64,000 bases of DNA, taken from Streptomyces capitiformicae (lineage in GTDB: Bacteria > Actinomycetota > Actinomycetes > Streptomycetales > Streptomycetaceae). The notes beneath the pieces are model-generated. The model saw only the letters and a program-made list of their open reading frames with translations. It was not told the DNA's origin and searched no databases. The stretch is from contig NZ_CP022161.1 of the NCBI RefSeq assembly GCF_002214185.1, forward strand, positions 4,959,767 to 5,023,766, given 5' to 3'. Of the stretch, positions 25,260 through 34,724 are shown one piece after another. Within the stretch, counting starts at the first letter, position 1; the number at the start of each line of letters is the position of its first letter. The position numbers were made by a program, and so were the translations under genes.

Positions 25260-26678
25260 ATGGCACGTCATGGGTGGAATTCGGGGGAGCGGCGGTGGCG
25301 ACTCACCGCACTCCTCGGCGTGGGGGCGGCCGCCGTGGCCCTCGTCGTGACCCTGGTCAACACGCTTCCCGGGGACGGCGGAAGCACCGCCGGCACCTCC
25401 CGCGACGGCGACAAGGTGCACGGCACGCCCGCCGTCCCGTCCGGCGACATCGGGCCCGACGTGGGCTGGGGCTTCACCCACACCCAGTACAGCGCCGACA
25501 GGGGCAGCGAGGCTGCGGTGAAGCGGGTCGAGGAACGCCTCGCCGATCAGCCCCTGCCGCAGATCCAGCACATCATGGGCTGGGGCGCCGGCAATCCCGA
25601 ACCCGTGAAGGGGCGTTACGACTTCGAGGAGATGGACCGGCGTATCGACTTCGTCCGCGCCACCGGTGGCACGCCCGTCGTCACCCTGTGCTGCGCCCCC
25701 GACTGGATGAAGGGCGGTGAGTCCGGGGCCGACAGCACGGACTGGAGCCAGGCCGCGCTGGAGACCGCCCCCGAGCCCGAGCACTTCGAGGACTACGCCG
25801 CCCTCGCCGCGACCGTCGCCAAGCGGTACCCCGACGTACGGCACTTCATCGTCTGGAACGAGTTCAAGGGCTTCTGGAACGACAGCGAGGCCCGCTGGGA
25901 CTACGAGGGCTACACCGAGCTGTACAACCTCGTCCACAAGGCCCTGAAGAAGGTCGACGAGGACATCATGGTCGGCGGGCCGTATCTCGTCATGGACAGC
26001 GTCGACCCGCGCCAGAAGCAGGATGCGTCCACGTCCCTGAAGGGCGCGTGGGGGGCGATGGACCAGCGGGTCCTCGACGCGTTCGACTACTGGAACAAGA
26101 ACAAGGCCGGCGCGGATTTCGTGGTCGTCGACGGCTCCAGTTACACCAAGGACGACGATCTGCTGCCGGACGAGTTCGCGGCGACCGAGAAGTTCACGGC
26201 CGTGAGTCAGTGGGTGCGGGAGCGTTCCGGCGATCTGCCGCTGTGGTGGGCCGAGTACTACGTCGAGCCCGCCGACGGTGACGACAACCGCCATGGCTGG
26301 TCCGAGACCCGTCGCGTCGCCGTCCAGGCATCCGGGTTGATCGGTATGGCGAAGGGCGGGGCGACCTCCGGGTTCTACTGGAATCCGGAGGAGAAGACCG
26401 GGGAGTGCCCTGGGTGCCTGTGGACGCCGACCGACAAGAGCGACGGTGGTGAGTCGCTGCCGATGTTCGGGTTGCTGTCCCGGTTCAGCAGGGAGTTCCC
26501 GCCTGGGACGACGTACGAGACGGTGTCCGTCGCCGACGATGACAAGCCGAACGTGCGGGTGCTGGCCGACGACAAGGCCGTGCTGGTGGTCAACACCCTG
26601 GATCGCTCGATCAGCGCGGACATCGACGGGGAGAAGTTCGAGATGGGCGCGTACGAGGTGAAGTGGCTCAAGCGCTGA
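25260..26678 (+). CDS. GH39-like glycoside hydrolase, membrane-anchored
   Basis: 472 residues from ATG 25260. A positively charged head and one membrane helix (residues about 14-36) act as anchor or uncleaved signal. The catalytic TIM barrel resembles family 39 xylosidases: YDFEEMDRRIDFVRATGGTP, HFIVWNEFKGFWND with acid/base Glu201, and LPLWWAEYYVEPADGD with probable nucleophile Glu332. GATSGFYWNPEEKTGECPGC is a cysteine-containing loop. The barrel is followed by a small beta domain. It lies convergent with and only 4 bp from a glycan-export cluster and probably trims the polysaccharide outside the cell. The natural glycan is unknown. Confidence 0.87.
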   Translation: MARHGWNSGERRWRLTALLGVGAAAVALVVTLVNTLPGDGGSTAGTSRDGDKVHGTPAVPSGDIGPDVGWGFTHTQYSADRGSEAAVKRVEERLADQPLPQIQHIMGWGAGNPEPVKGRYDFEEMDRRIDFVRATGGTPVVTLCCAPDWMKGGESGADSTDWSQAALETAPEPEHFEDYAALAATVAKRYPDVRHFIVWNEFKGFWNDSEARWDYEGYTELYNLVHKALKKVDEDIMVGGPYLVMDSVDPRQKQDASTSLKGAWGAMDQRVLDAFDYWNKNKAGADFVVVDGSSYTKDDDLLPDEFAATEKFTAVSQWVRERSGDLPLWWAEYYVEPADGDDNRHGWSETRRVAVQASGLIGMAKGGATSGFYWNPEEKTGECPGCLWTPTDKSDGGESLPMFGLLSRFSREFPPGTTYETVSVADDDKPNVRVLADDKAVLVVNTLDRSISADIDGEKFEMGAYEVKWLKR

Positions 26679-26682
26679 GCTC

Positions 26683-29600
26683 CTACGAAGAGCCCATCGT
26701 CAGGAACCTCTGCACCAGCGACGCCAGCAACACCGCCAGCAGCGGCAGGCTGAACCAGAAGCTGCTCTGCAACCACCGGAGTTGGCGCACGCTCGGACGG
26801 ACCGCCACCCGGACGAACTCGCGGGCGCTCAGCAGCAGGATCAGGGCGATCGCCGCCAGGCCGCCCACCACCGACCACGGGGTCCAGGTCACCTGGGGGC
26901 CGATGGGGCCGGGGTCGGGCTCGGGGGCCTTTCCGGGCTGGTCCCGCAGGGCGAAGATCGTGACGTCCTCGTTGGTGAAGGCCCGCTTCAGTTCCCCCCG
27001 TTTGTCGAGGTTCTGGATGAGCCGGGACTCCCAGTTCCTGGAGTAACCGGAGTCCAGCTGGAGCGAGACGACCTGACTGCGGTTGACCATCAGATAGGAG
27101 TTGGGGCCGGCGTCCTTCAACGACTTGACCAGGCCCGACACCAGGACCGGGTCGCTCGGTGCGAGCGTCGGCACGTACTCGACCTTCTCCATGTCCCGGG
27201 CGCCCCACGGCATCGCGGGCGTCACCGAGTTCACGGGGTCGTCGCTCAGCCAGAGCAGCCGCAGGGTCGGGTCGTCGTGGGCGTACACGTACTCCATGGC
27301 GGCGACCTCGCCCGTGCGGACGCGCTCGAAGGGCTCGTTGCCCCAGCGGGCGATCAGGAAGCCGCCCATGAGGACGACGCCGGCCATGAGGGCGGCCAGC
27401 GGGGCGAGGCTCACCCGGTCCTTGTCGCGCTCCTTGGCGGTGACGCCGGTGCGTGGGAACAGGGCGAGCCCGGCCAGCAGGGCGGCGCCCGGGAGGGCGA
27501 ACATGAAGACGCGCAGGGCCATTTCGCCGCCGTACGACTGCATGCCGAAGCCCAGGAACGGGATGAAGGTCAGGACGAGGAGGGAGCGTTCGCGGTACTT
27601 GTTCTCGCGGCGGCGCCAGAAGCCGTAGCAGGCCAGGAGCATCACGGTGCCGGCGAGGGCCACGCGCGCGTACAGCACGAGTTTGTGGGTCGAACTGCCT
27701 TCGCCGATACGGCCGGAGACGGAGGACGTGACGTTTCCGCCGACGCCGCCGACGCCGCCGAAGAGTTCGTCGAAGTGGCCGGACCAGTACGGCTCGGCCA
27801 GGAAGCCCAGCCACACGGCGACCATCACGGCGAACAGGATCGGCAGGCCGCGCAGTTCGCAACGGCCGACGAGGACCAGGACCGCGAGCACGCCCAGCAT
27901 CACGAACGGGGTGAGCTGATGGGCGGGGACCGTTGCCGCGTAGAGCGCGATCAGGACCATCAGGAGGACGGCCCGCTGGCGGCGGTCGGCCGGTTCCACC
28001 TCCGCCTCGCCTGGGCGCACCTTGCCCCACAGCATGCGCGGGGCGCGGAACCAGACCAGGAGGATCGCCACGAAGGCCAGGTAGAGGAGGTACGTGAAGC
28101 CCTGGGGGGAGAAGTAGTCCTGACCCACCCAGCCGCTCAGTACGAAGATCCAGATGCCCGTCCACTTCGCGCGCCAGCCCGCCCGCATATGGCGGGTGAG
28201 GAGGAACATGGGCGCCAGGTAGAGCAGTTGCATGGCCGTCGGCCACCAGCGGATGATCTCCGTGAAGTCGGTGACCCCGCAGGCCTGCGCGACGAACGTG
28301 GCCGCCGCGAAGAAGCCCGGCCAGCTCCAGCGGGCGTCCAGGTCGGGTACGGCCGAGCCGGTGCGGTCGATGTAGTCGATGAAGCCGAGGTGCTGCCAGG
28401 CGGTCGCGAAGCGGGGCTCGGTCTCGATCACGGCAGGCAGGGCGTGCAGGGACACGACGGTGGCCAGGAGGGTGATGAGGAGCAGGCCCTTGTGCTCGCG
28501 GCCCAGCCACAGCAGTGAGGCGAAGACCGTGGCCAGCAGCGCGGCCCCGACCAGGGTCGGTGCGGGCAGCACGGAGATCAGGCCGAGCCCGTCCATCCGG
28601 TCCAGGTCGTTGTCGTTCAGCGCCAGCGCGGGCACCCAGTAGAGCAGCAGTGCCGAGAGCAGGAGACAGCCGAGGACCACGCCGGTGATCGTGGGGTGCA
28701 GCAGCCGTTCCCGCAGCGGTACCTCGGACGGCTTCACCGGCTCCCGTACGGGCTTCTGGGCGGCCCGCGGCGTCACGGTCTCGCGGGGGATGGACTCCTG
28801 CCGTGCGGCGGTCGCCTGCGGTACGGCCTCCTCGCGCTCCGACACGGACTCCTCGCCCTCCTCGAACGGCGCGTCCACCTCCGGTACTTCGGCCGGGCCG
28901 AGTGAGGCCTCCGAGCCGGGGGCCCGGCTCTCCACGGGCAGGCCCACCGCCGGTGGTGTCCTGAGGGCCCAGGTCGGCCGGTGGTCCCTGCGGAGCGCCG
29001 CCGTTCCGGTGGGCGGGGTGCCCGGGCCGGGGCGGACGTCGGGGCGGCGTTCCAGATGGTCGAAGTCGACGTGGAGGCCGAGCGCGAGGGTGTCGGAGTC
29101 GAGCCGCCGGGACCAGGCGCCGCTCTGCTTCTTCGCCGCGGAGGCCACCTTGCCCAGGTCGGCGAGGTCACCGTCCGGTGCCGCGTCCGCCGGTACCTCG
29201 GCGGGCGGCGCTCCCCGTACGATCCTGTACAGCCTGGGCGCGGCGACCAGCACGATCACCGCGAGACTGGCGACCTCGGCGATGCCCGCGCCGGTCAGGC
29301 CCATCCGGGGGAGCAGGAGCAGCGTCAGGCCGAGCACCAGGACGCACAACAGGCCCTGCAGCCAGGCGAGTCCGGCGGTACGGCTCTGGGCGCGCAGCAC
29401 CGCGAAGTACGTCTCCATCACGACCCGCAGCAGGGCGCCCACGGCGAACCAGCGCAGCAGCACGGTCGCCGCGTCCGCGTAGCCCTGCCCGAAGACGGCC
29501 AGGATCCAGGGCGCCCCGAAGAACAGCGCCGCGCACACCGGCAGCATGATCCGCGCCATCCGCTTCAGCGCGGCCCGGGTGTTGGCGGCGAGGCGTGCCG

Positions 29601-30570
29601 GGTCGTGGGCGCCCTCGACGGTCAGCGAGGCGCCCATGTTGATGGCGAGCAGATTGACCGTGCCGCCGATGGTGGTGGTGATGTAGAAGTACGCGTTGTC
29701 GGCGGAGCTGACCTGGGCGGCGACGATCACCGGGACCAGATAGACCACGGCCAGCGAGAACAGCGAGCCGGTGTAGTCGCCCGCGAGGAAGCGGCCGATC
29801 TCCTTCCACGACGGCGGACGCGCGTGGTCCTCGGTGGCTTTGACGTGCTGGGGGATCAGGCGCCGGAACACCAGCCAGCCCAGCGGCAGCACGGACATCG
29901 CGATCGCCGCGACCCAGGACACGAACACACCCATGGTCGGGACCGCCGCCGCGAACAGCACCAGCAGCACCAGCTTCACCGCCGAGAACACGGTGTTGCC
30001 GACCGGCACCCACACCGCGCTGCGCAGCCCGGTGAGCACCCCGTCCTGAAGCGTCAGCACCGACCAGGCGACCACCGCGAGCACGAAGAACACGGCGTTC
30101 ACCGGGTCGTGCAGGAAGCGGTACGACGACCCCCACAGGCCCAGCGTCAGCAGGAACATGCCCGCCGCCAGCGCCACGACCACCGAACTGCCCGCGTACG
30201 TACGGAAGACCAGCCGTCCCGTGCCGCGTCCGGCGACGGGGATGAACCGGGCCAGGGCACCCGTCAGCGTCAGCGCGGTGAGCCCCGCCAGGAGCTTCAT
30301 CGCGGCGATCGCGGCGGAGCCCTGACCGACCGCGTCCTCGGTGTAGTAGCGGGCGGCGGCCAGCCAGAAGCCGAGACCGAGTACGGCCGAGATACCGGTG
30401 TTGAGCATCAGGGCGTAGGCGTTGCGGAACAGCTGGTTGCCTCCCGCCCCCTTGCCCAGTCCGGGCAGTCGCAGCCGACGGCCGGAGCCGGACCGCTGCT
30501 CGGCGCCCTTGGTGGCCTCGGCCGTGGTGGTCTCGGCCTGCTCGGCCGTGGTGGTCGTCGTGTCAGACAC
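26683..30570 (-). CDS. Giant MOP flippase / polytopic membrane protein fusion
   Basis: 1,295 residues. Residues about 45-465 form a MOP/Wzx-type lipid-linked glycan flippase with some 12-14 membrane helices (LMLNTGISAVLGLGFWLAAA, ARYYTEDAVGQGSAAIAAMK, ALARFIPVAG). A 170-residue hydrophilic, partly acidic linker (EEGEESVSEREEAVPQ region) joins a second integral domain from about residue 635, with roughly a dozen more helices and extracytoplasmic loops (DLDARWSWPGFFAAATFVAQ, GQDYFSPQGFTYLLYLAFVA). That part looks like a GT-C glycosyltransferase or Wzy-like polymerase, not assigned. The start is GTG overlapping the deacetylase stop. Fusion of export and polymerisation or transfer functions would be unusual. 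Confidence 0.83.
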   Translation of the reverse strand: MSDTTTTTAEQAETTTAEATKGAEQRSGSGRRLRLPGLGKGAGGNQLFRNAYALMLNTGISAVLGLGFWLAAARYYTEDAVGQGSAAIAAMKLLAGLTALTLTGALARFIPVAGRGTGRLVFRTYAGSSVVVALAAGMFLLTLGLWGSSYRFLHDPVNAVFFVLAVVAWSVLTLQDGVLTGLRSAVWVPVGNTVFSAVKLVLLVLFAAAVPTMGVFVSWVAAIAMSVLPLGWLVFRRLIPQHVKATEDHARPPSWKEIGRFLAGDYTGSLFSLAVVYLVPVIVAAQVSSADNAYFYITTTIGGTVNLLAINMGASLTVEGAHDPARLAANTRAALKRMARIMLPVCAALFFGAPWILAVFGQGYADAATVLLRWFAVGALLRVVMETYFAVLRAQSRTAGLAWLQGLLCVLVLGLTLLLLPRMGLTGAGIAEVASLAVIVLVAAPRLYRIVRGAPPAEVPADAAPDGDLADLGKVASAAKKQSGAWSRRLDSDTLALGLHVDFDHLERRPDVRPGPGTPPTGTAALRRDHRPTWALRTPPAVGLPVESRAPGSEASLGPAEVPEVDAPFEEGEESVSEREEAVPQATAARQESIPRETVTPRAAQKPVREPVKPSEVPLRERLLHPTITGVVLGCLLLSALLLYWVPALALNDNDLDRMDGLGLISVLPAPTLVGAALLATVFASLLWLGREHKGLLLITLLATVVSLHALPAVIETEPRFATAWQHLGFIDYIDRTGSAVPDLDARWSWPGFFAAATFVAQACGVTDFTEIIRWWPTAMQLLYLAPMFLLTRHMRAGWRAKWTGIWIFVLSGWVGQDYFSPQGFTYLLYLAFVAILLVWFRAPRMLWGKVRPGEAEVEPADRRQRAVLLMVLIALYAATVPAHQLTPFVMLGVLAVLVLVGRCELRGLPILFAVMVAVWLGFLAEPYWSGHFDELFGGVGGVGGNVTSSVSGRIGEGSSTHKLVLYARVALAGTVMLLACYGFWRRRENKYRERSLLVLTFIPFLGFGMQSYGGEMALRVFMFALPGAALLAGLALFPRTGVTAKERDKDRVSLAPLAALMAGVVLMGGFLIARWGNEPFERVRTGEVAAMEYVYAHDDPTLRLLWLSDDPVNSVTPAMPWGARDMEKVEYVPTLAPSDPVLVSGLVKSLKDAGPNSYLMVNRSQVVSLQLDSGYSRNWESRLIQNLDKRGELKRAFTNEDVTIFALRDQPGKAPEPDPGPIGPQVTWTPWSVVGGLAAIALILLLSAREFVRVAVRPSVRQLRWLQSSFWFSLPLLAVLLASLVQRFLTMGSS

Positions 30571-31360
30571 GGGAACGGATGGCCTTCCGGACCTGTCGTG
30601 CTCTTCGGACCATGGCGTACCCCTTGGTCAGGGCACGGTCCCGGGCGAAGTTGCGGCCGATCGCACGGCCCTCGATCAGCCGCTCGAACTCCTCGACTCC
30701 GGTGGAGCGGCGCACCGTGACCCGCCTGAGCGCGTACGGGCCCTGGTCGCGCCGGGCGAGCGCGTTGCCCACCGCCAGCGCCTGCGCGAACCCCGTCTCG
30801 CGCACCGCGACGCGCACCCGGCGGCTGGAGTAGCCGTAGGGGTACGCGAAGGAGGCGGGCCGGGTGCCCAGTTCGTCGGCGACGATCTGCCGGCACCGTC
30901 GCAGCTCGTACCGGAGCCGGTCCTCGTCGAGGTCGTCGAGCTGGGGGTGGGTGTGGCTGTGGCCGCCGATCTCGACGCCGTTCTCGGCGAGTTCGCGCAC
31001 CTGGTCCCAGTCGAGCATGGTGTCGAGGCCGCCGCCGTTGTCGTACGAGCCCTTGAGCCAGCCCGTGGTGACGAACAGCGAGGCGGCGAAGCCGTGCTTG
31101 GTGAGGGCGGGCAGGGCGTGGCGGTGCACGCCCTCGTAGCCGTCGTCGAAGGTGATCAGCACGGGCCGGGCGGGGAGCGGGCGGCCGTCCCGCCAGCTCG
31201 CCGCCAGAGCGGCCGTGTCGACCGGGGTGAAGCCCAGGTCCCCGATGAGCGCCATCTGCTCCGCGAACGCCTCCGGGGCCACGGACAGGTCCCGGGTGGC
31301 GTCGTTCGGCGCGGTGGACAGCGCGTGGTACATCAGGATCGGTACCGCCGCTTCGTTCAT
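30563..31360 (-). CDS. Polysaccharide deacetylase (NodB/CE4)
   Basis: 265 residues. CE4 motifs are present: VLITFDDGYEGVHRHALPAL with the catalytic base and metal Asp72-Asp73, HSHTH giving metal ligands His134 and His138, and FAYPYGYSSRRV, the arginine-region motif. It has no signal peptide, so it would act in the cytoplasm or on a membrane-presented precursor, removing N-acetyl groups from a hexosamine-containing glycan. The gene overlaps both neighbours (start with the GT2 stop, stop with the flippase start), so it belongs to one operon transcribed from near 33212. Its presence implies the glycan contains N-acetylated sugars. Confidence 0.92.
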   Translation of the reverse strand: MNEAAVPILMYHALSTAPNDATRDLSVAPEAFAEQMALIGDLGFTPVDTAALAASWRDGRPLPARPVLITFDDGYEGVHRHALPALTKHGFAASLFVTTGWLKGSYDNGGGLDTMLDWDQVRELAENGVEIGGHSHTHPQLDDLDEDRLRYELRRCRQIVADELGTRPASFAYPYGYSSRRVRVAVRETGFAQALAVGNALARRDQGPYALRRVTVRRSTGVEEFERLIEGRAIGRNFARDRALTKGYAMVRRARQVRKAIRSRV

Positions 31361-32361
31361 GACGAGCCCCCCTCGCCCGCTGTGCTCTTGGCGAGTTCGC
31401 CCACCGAGAACGTGACGTCACCCCTGCGGGCCCGGACGCTCCCGACAACGTACCCCCCGGCCGCCGCGGCCACCCCCGCGACGATCGCGCCCGCGCGCCC
31501 CGCGCCCCCCGCACGGCCGAGCAGCGCGTCCCGCAGCCCGCGCGCCACCCCGGCGGGCAGCACGCGGGTGGTGTAGCGGCGCTCCGACTCCAGACCCTTG
31601 CCGGCGCCGACACTCCGGGCGACCAGCGCCTTGGACAGGCCCTCGGCGTAGGTGCGCGTGCGGAAGTACCCGAAGCGCTCCCGCACATCGGGCACCCGGT
31701 GGTGGATCACCGCGCGGTCGTCGAGCAGCAGGATCGCGTCCGGTCTGGCGCGGGAGAGGCGGATGCACAGCTCCGTCTCCTCGCAGCCCAGCGGACGCTT
31801 GTCCCCATCGCGGCCGATGCCGGTCGCGAAGCCCCCGGCCGCGTCGAACGCGGTGCGGCGGAACGAGGCGTTGCCGCCGAGCACATTGCGCACCCGGGCG
31901 ACCCCGCCGGGCAGGCCCTTGTACGCGCAGCCCACCACCCAGTCGAACTCCTCCGGGAACCAGGCCGGGCGGCGGCCCGACGCCCAGATGGGGACCGTAC
32001 GGCCGCCGACGGCCATGACCCGGGGGTCGGTGTACCCCTCGGCGAAGTACGCGAGCCAGTCGCGCTCGGCGACGGCGTCGTCGTCGAGGAAGGCGATGAT
32101 CTCGCCGTGCGAGGCGGCGATGCCGGTGTTGCGGCCGGCGGACAGTCCGCGCGGGCCCGCGTTGGCGAGCACCCTCACCTCGGCGACCTCTTTGTACTCC
32201 CTGGTGAGACGCTCCAGCAGGCCCTGGTTGTGGTCCACCACCAGGAGCGTCTCCAGGGCCGGCCGGGACTGGGCGCGCACCGAGGCGACCGCCGCGAGGA
32301 TGTCCTCCCAGCGGTCCTCGGTGTACACACAGATGACGACCGAGACGGCCGGCTCGTTCAA
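31357..32361 (-). CDS. Family 2 glycosyltransferase
   Basis: 334 residues from a TTG start at 32361, chosen because AGGGAG lies upstream and the protein then opens LNEPAVSVVICVYTEDRWED. The GT-A signature is complete: nucleotide-sugar Asp region LETLLVVDHNQGLLERL, GLSAGRNTGIAASHGEIIAF and the LDDDAVAERDWLAYF DxD motif binding the metal, then VLGGNASFRRTAFDAAGGF, with the catalytic base region LGCEETELCIRLSRA. The C-terminus has a glycine/alanine-rich hydrophobic stretch that may associate with the membrane. The start overlaps the preceding GT2 stop. It adds one sugar to the cluster's glycan; donor and acceptor are unknown. Confidence 0.9.
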   Translation of the reverse strand: MNEPAVSVVICVYTEDRWEDILAAVASVRAQSRPALETLLVVDHNQGLLERLTREYKEVAEVRVLANAGPRGLSAGRNTGIAASHGEIIAFLDDDAVAERDWLAYFAEGYTDPRVMAVGGRTVPIWASGRRPAWFPEEFDWVVGCAYKGLPGGVARVRNVLGGNASFRRTAFDAAGGFATGIGRDGDKRPLGCEETELCIRLSRARPDAILLLDDRAVIHHRVPDVRERFGYFRTRTYAEGLSKALVARSVGAGKGLESERRYTTRVLPAGVARGLRDALLGRAGGAGRAGAIVAGVAAAAGGYVVGSVRARRGDVTFSVGELAKSTAGEGGSS

Positions 32362-33212
32362 GACGACTCTCCCTGACCGGCGGTGAGCATCGTCGCGTGC
32401 GAACGGCTGCGCAGCGCACGCCGGTTGGAGCGTTCCTTCAGGATCACCTTCAGCACCCGCAGCCCGTCGCGCACGGCCCGCAGGTTGCTCGCGCCGTGGA
32501 TGCGCAGGTACTCGTGGCTCGGGATCTCCTGGACCTTCAGGCCCGCCTTGACAACCCGGATGTTCATCAGGGTCTCCACCTCGAAGCCCGTGCAGTCGAG
32601 GTCGATCTTGTCCAGGCAGTGCCGCCAGAACGCGTTGTAGCCGTAGCAGAGGTCGGTGTAACGGGCGCCGAACTTCCGGTTCACGGTGGTGCACAGCGCC
32701 CAGTTGCCGAGCTTGCGGATCAGGGTCATGTCGTCGGTGCCGCCGCCGTTGGCGAAGCGGGACCCCTTGGCGAAGTCCGCGCCCGAGACCAGGGCGGAGA
32801 CGTACGACACGATCTCGTGGCCGTCGGCCGAGCCGTCCGCGTCGACCATCACGATGATGTCGCCGGTGCACGCCTCGAACCCGGTGATCAGGGCGTCCCC
32901 CTTGCCCTTCCCGCGCTGCGGCACGACCTTGACGTCCGGCCACAACTCACGGGCCACCTCGACGGTGTTGTCGGTGGAGTTGCCGTCGACCAGGACCACT
33001 TCGTGGATCCAGCCCGGCAGGGTCTTGAACACGTACGGCAGGTTCTCCGCCTCGTTCATGGCGGGGATCACCACGCTCACCGGCGGCGCGATGGCCAGGT
33101 GATGGGAGATCGGCCGGTACTTGGCGAGCGCCTCCGACTCGGCCGGCGTGGTATCGGACTCGGAATCGGATATGGCCGGTTCGGAAATGGCCGGGCGCAG
33201 AACTGAGCTCAT
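32358..33212 (-). CDS. Family 2 glycosyltransferase, polyprenyl-phosphate sugar synthase type
   Basis: 284 residues from ATG 33212 (GAGGG upstream). After an acidic disordered head comes a DPM1/GtrB-like GT-A domain: VSVVIPAMNEAENLPYVFKT, EVVLVDGNSTDNTVEVAREL, GKGKGDALITGFEACTGDII and VMVDADGSADGHEI, where DAD is the metal motif. FANGGGTDDMTLIRKLGNWA and GYNAFWRHCLDKIDL follow. Enzymes of this type typically move a sugar from a nucleotide to polyprenyl phosphate, supplying the donor for membrane GT-C enzymes; that would suit the C-terminal half of the flippase fusion. First gene of the four-gene overlapping operon. Confidence 0.9.
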   Translation of the reverse strand: MSSVLRPAISEPAISDSESDTTPAESEALAKYRPISHHLAIAPPVSVVIPAMNEAENLPYVFKTLPGWIHEVVLVDGNSTDNTVEVARELWPDVKVVPQRGKGKGDALITGFEACTGDIIVMVDADGSADGHEIVSYVSALVSGADFAKGSRFANGGGTDDMTLIRKLGNWALCTTVNRKFGARYTDLCYGYNAFWRHCLDKIDLDCTGFEVETLMNIRVVKAGLKVQEIPSHEYLRIHGASNLRAVRDGLRVLKVILKERSNRRALRSRSHATMLTAGQGESS

Positions 33213-33601
33213 GAGTCTGGTCCCTCTCGTCCGGTGGACCGCCCGCCCCTGGGCGGTCCGGCTTTGTGTCCGGTTCGAAAGGGGGGTTCTCACTTACGGC
33301 ATGCGAAATCGATCTCCGTATCGATCTCCGTATCGATCTCCGTATCGATCTTTTGTGCATACCGGGTGAGCTGGCAAAAAGCCGGCCGACTGTCGCGACT
33401 CGGCAGTCGGTCGCGCGGCACGACTCGGCAACAGCGTGATCACCGAGCACGGCACCCCCCTACCGCGCCCCGCGCCGGGACCGTCTCGCTCCTCGAGCCC
33501 TCCCCTTGGAGCATGTGCCGACGGACCGATGCGGGTGGATGTACAACGATGTATGAAGGTATTGATGATTGAGCCCGTATGGCAAGGCCTATTACTCGGC
33601 C
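33213..33601. other. Intergenic region before the glycan operon
   Basis: Contains the likely promoter for the minus-strand GT2-deacetylase-flippase operon and a 12-bp tandem repeat at 33308-33351. Base composition around 33540-33640 is locally less GC-rich than surrounding genes. Confidence 0.5.
33308..33351. repeat. 12-bp tandem repeat, 3.7 copies
   Basis: ATCGATCTCCGT occurs three times exactly (33308, 33320 and 33332) and is followed by ATCGATCT. Each unit contains the palindrome ATCGAT. It lies 96-139 bp upstream of the first glycan-operon start, in or near the promoter. Confidence 0.92.
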
Positions 33602-34723
33602 TCACGTTTTTGTTGTTGTGTCCGATACTTGTCGTCCTGACCGGATTTTGCCCATCTGCTTCAGTAGTTTGTCTGCCGGTTCGAACAATTCCGGTCGTGC
33701 CAACACCGTGTTCCGCAGCGCCCGGACCGGGGCCCTGCGAGCCCGGTGCCCGAGTGCCACGGGATGGCGTCGGGTGACCCACCCCTCGGACACGGAGATC
33801 TCCCGTGTCTTCAGGGAATCCTTGTACTGCTTCTGACCACGGCCCAGATCGAGGTACGCGATGCCGTCGGCGGCGCCCTCCTCGGCCATGTGCAGATGCA
33901 GGAGCAGCCCCGGCGAGAACTTCGCGAACGCCGGGTCGTACGCCGGGAACCAGCAGGTCAGCACCCGCTCGGACTGCAGCCCGAAATGGGCCGCGATCGG
34001 CTTGCCGTCCGCGTACAGCACCGACAGCCGGCCGGTGAAGGAGTCGGAGCGGGTGTGGAAGAGCTGGTGCACGAGCCGGGTGATCCACGGGTGCGCGAAG
34101 CGGTCGCTGCGCCCGGTCCTGCGGTACTGCGCCGACTTCCAGGCCATCAGGGTGCGCAGGACCCTCGGGTCGCGCTCGTCGTGCACATAGCGCACCTCGC
34201 CGACCGCCCGGCCGAGCCTGCGTTCCTTGGCGAGTGTCGTCCTGATGAACTTCGGTGAGTCGGCGCGCAGTTGGCCGAGATAGGCCTCGTAGCCCTGCTC
34301 CAGATCCATGACCGGCGACGGGAAGGTGCCGGTGACGTGGCGTGCGAACGGCGTCTGGCCCGCCGCCAGATGGTCGAACTCCCATACGGCCAGTCCCGAG
34401 GCCCGCAGCAGCGCGTGGGCGTCCCAGGTGAAGCCGGGGCGGTGGACCACGCCCTGGCAGTCGGAGAGGCCGAGGCCGATGGCTCTGCCGACACCGACGG
34501 CGGATCTCTGGAACGGGAAGAAGGCCGCCGGTTCACCGTCCTCGCGTACGACCGCGATCCGCACCCCGCGCCGGCAGCGGCCGACCGCGAGGGCGAACTC
34601 GGGGGACAGGAACGGGTTCGCCAGCTCGGGCGCGCCGTGGAGATGGGCCTTCGACTGCAAAGCGGTCCAGGCCGCCCGGTCGGCGGCGGTCAGTTCGCCG
34701 GGGCGGTACACACTGATGTCCAC
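33602..34723 (-). CDS. CelD/FemAB-like acyltransferase
   Basis: 373 residues of the CelD (BcsL-like, Acetyltransf_6) family. Typical features are NPFLSPEFALAVGRCRRGVR, the central FPFQRSAVGVGRAIGLGLSD, LEQGYEAYLGQLRADSPKFI, KSAQYRRTGRSDRFAHPW, LYADGKPIAAHFGLQSERVL and a PGLLLHLHMAEEGAADGIAY, DLGRGQKQYKDSLKT ending that is diagnostic for the family (LDLGRGxxxYKxxL). Relatives sit in cellulose and exopolysaccharide clusters and probably acylate the polymer or a precursor. It is transcribed towards the glycan operon and immediately follows a small membrane-protein gene. Confidence 0.9.
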   Translation of the reverse strand: MDISVYRPGELTAADRAAWTALQSKAHLHGAPELANPFLSPEFALAVGRCRRGVRIAVVREDGEPAAFFPFQRSAVGVGRAIGLGLSDCQGVVHRPGFTWDAHALLRASGLAVWEFDHLAAGQTPFARHVTGTFPSPVMDLEQGYEAYLGQLRADSPKFIRTTLAKERRLGRAVGEVRYVHDERDPRVLRTLMAWKSAQYRRTGRSDRFAHPWITRLVHQLFHTRSDSFTGRLSVLYADGKPIAAHFGLQSERVLTCWFPAYDPAFAKFSPGLLLHLHMAEEGAADGIAYLDLGRGQKQYKDSLKTREISVSEGWVTRRHPVALGHRARRAPVRALRNTVLARPELFEPADKLLKQMGKIRSGRQVSDTTTKT

Positions 34724-34724
34724 G

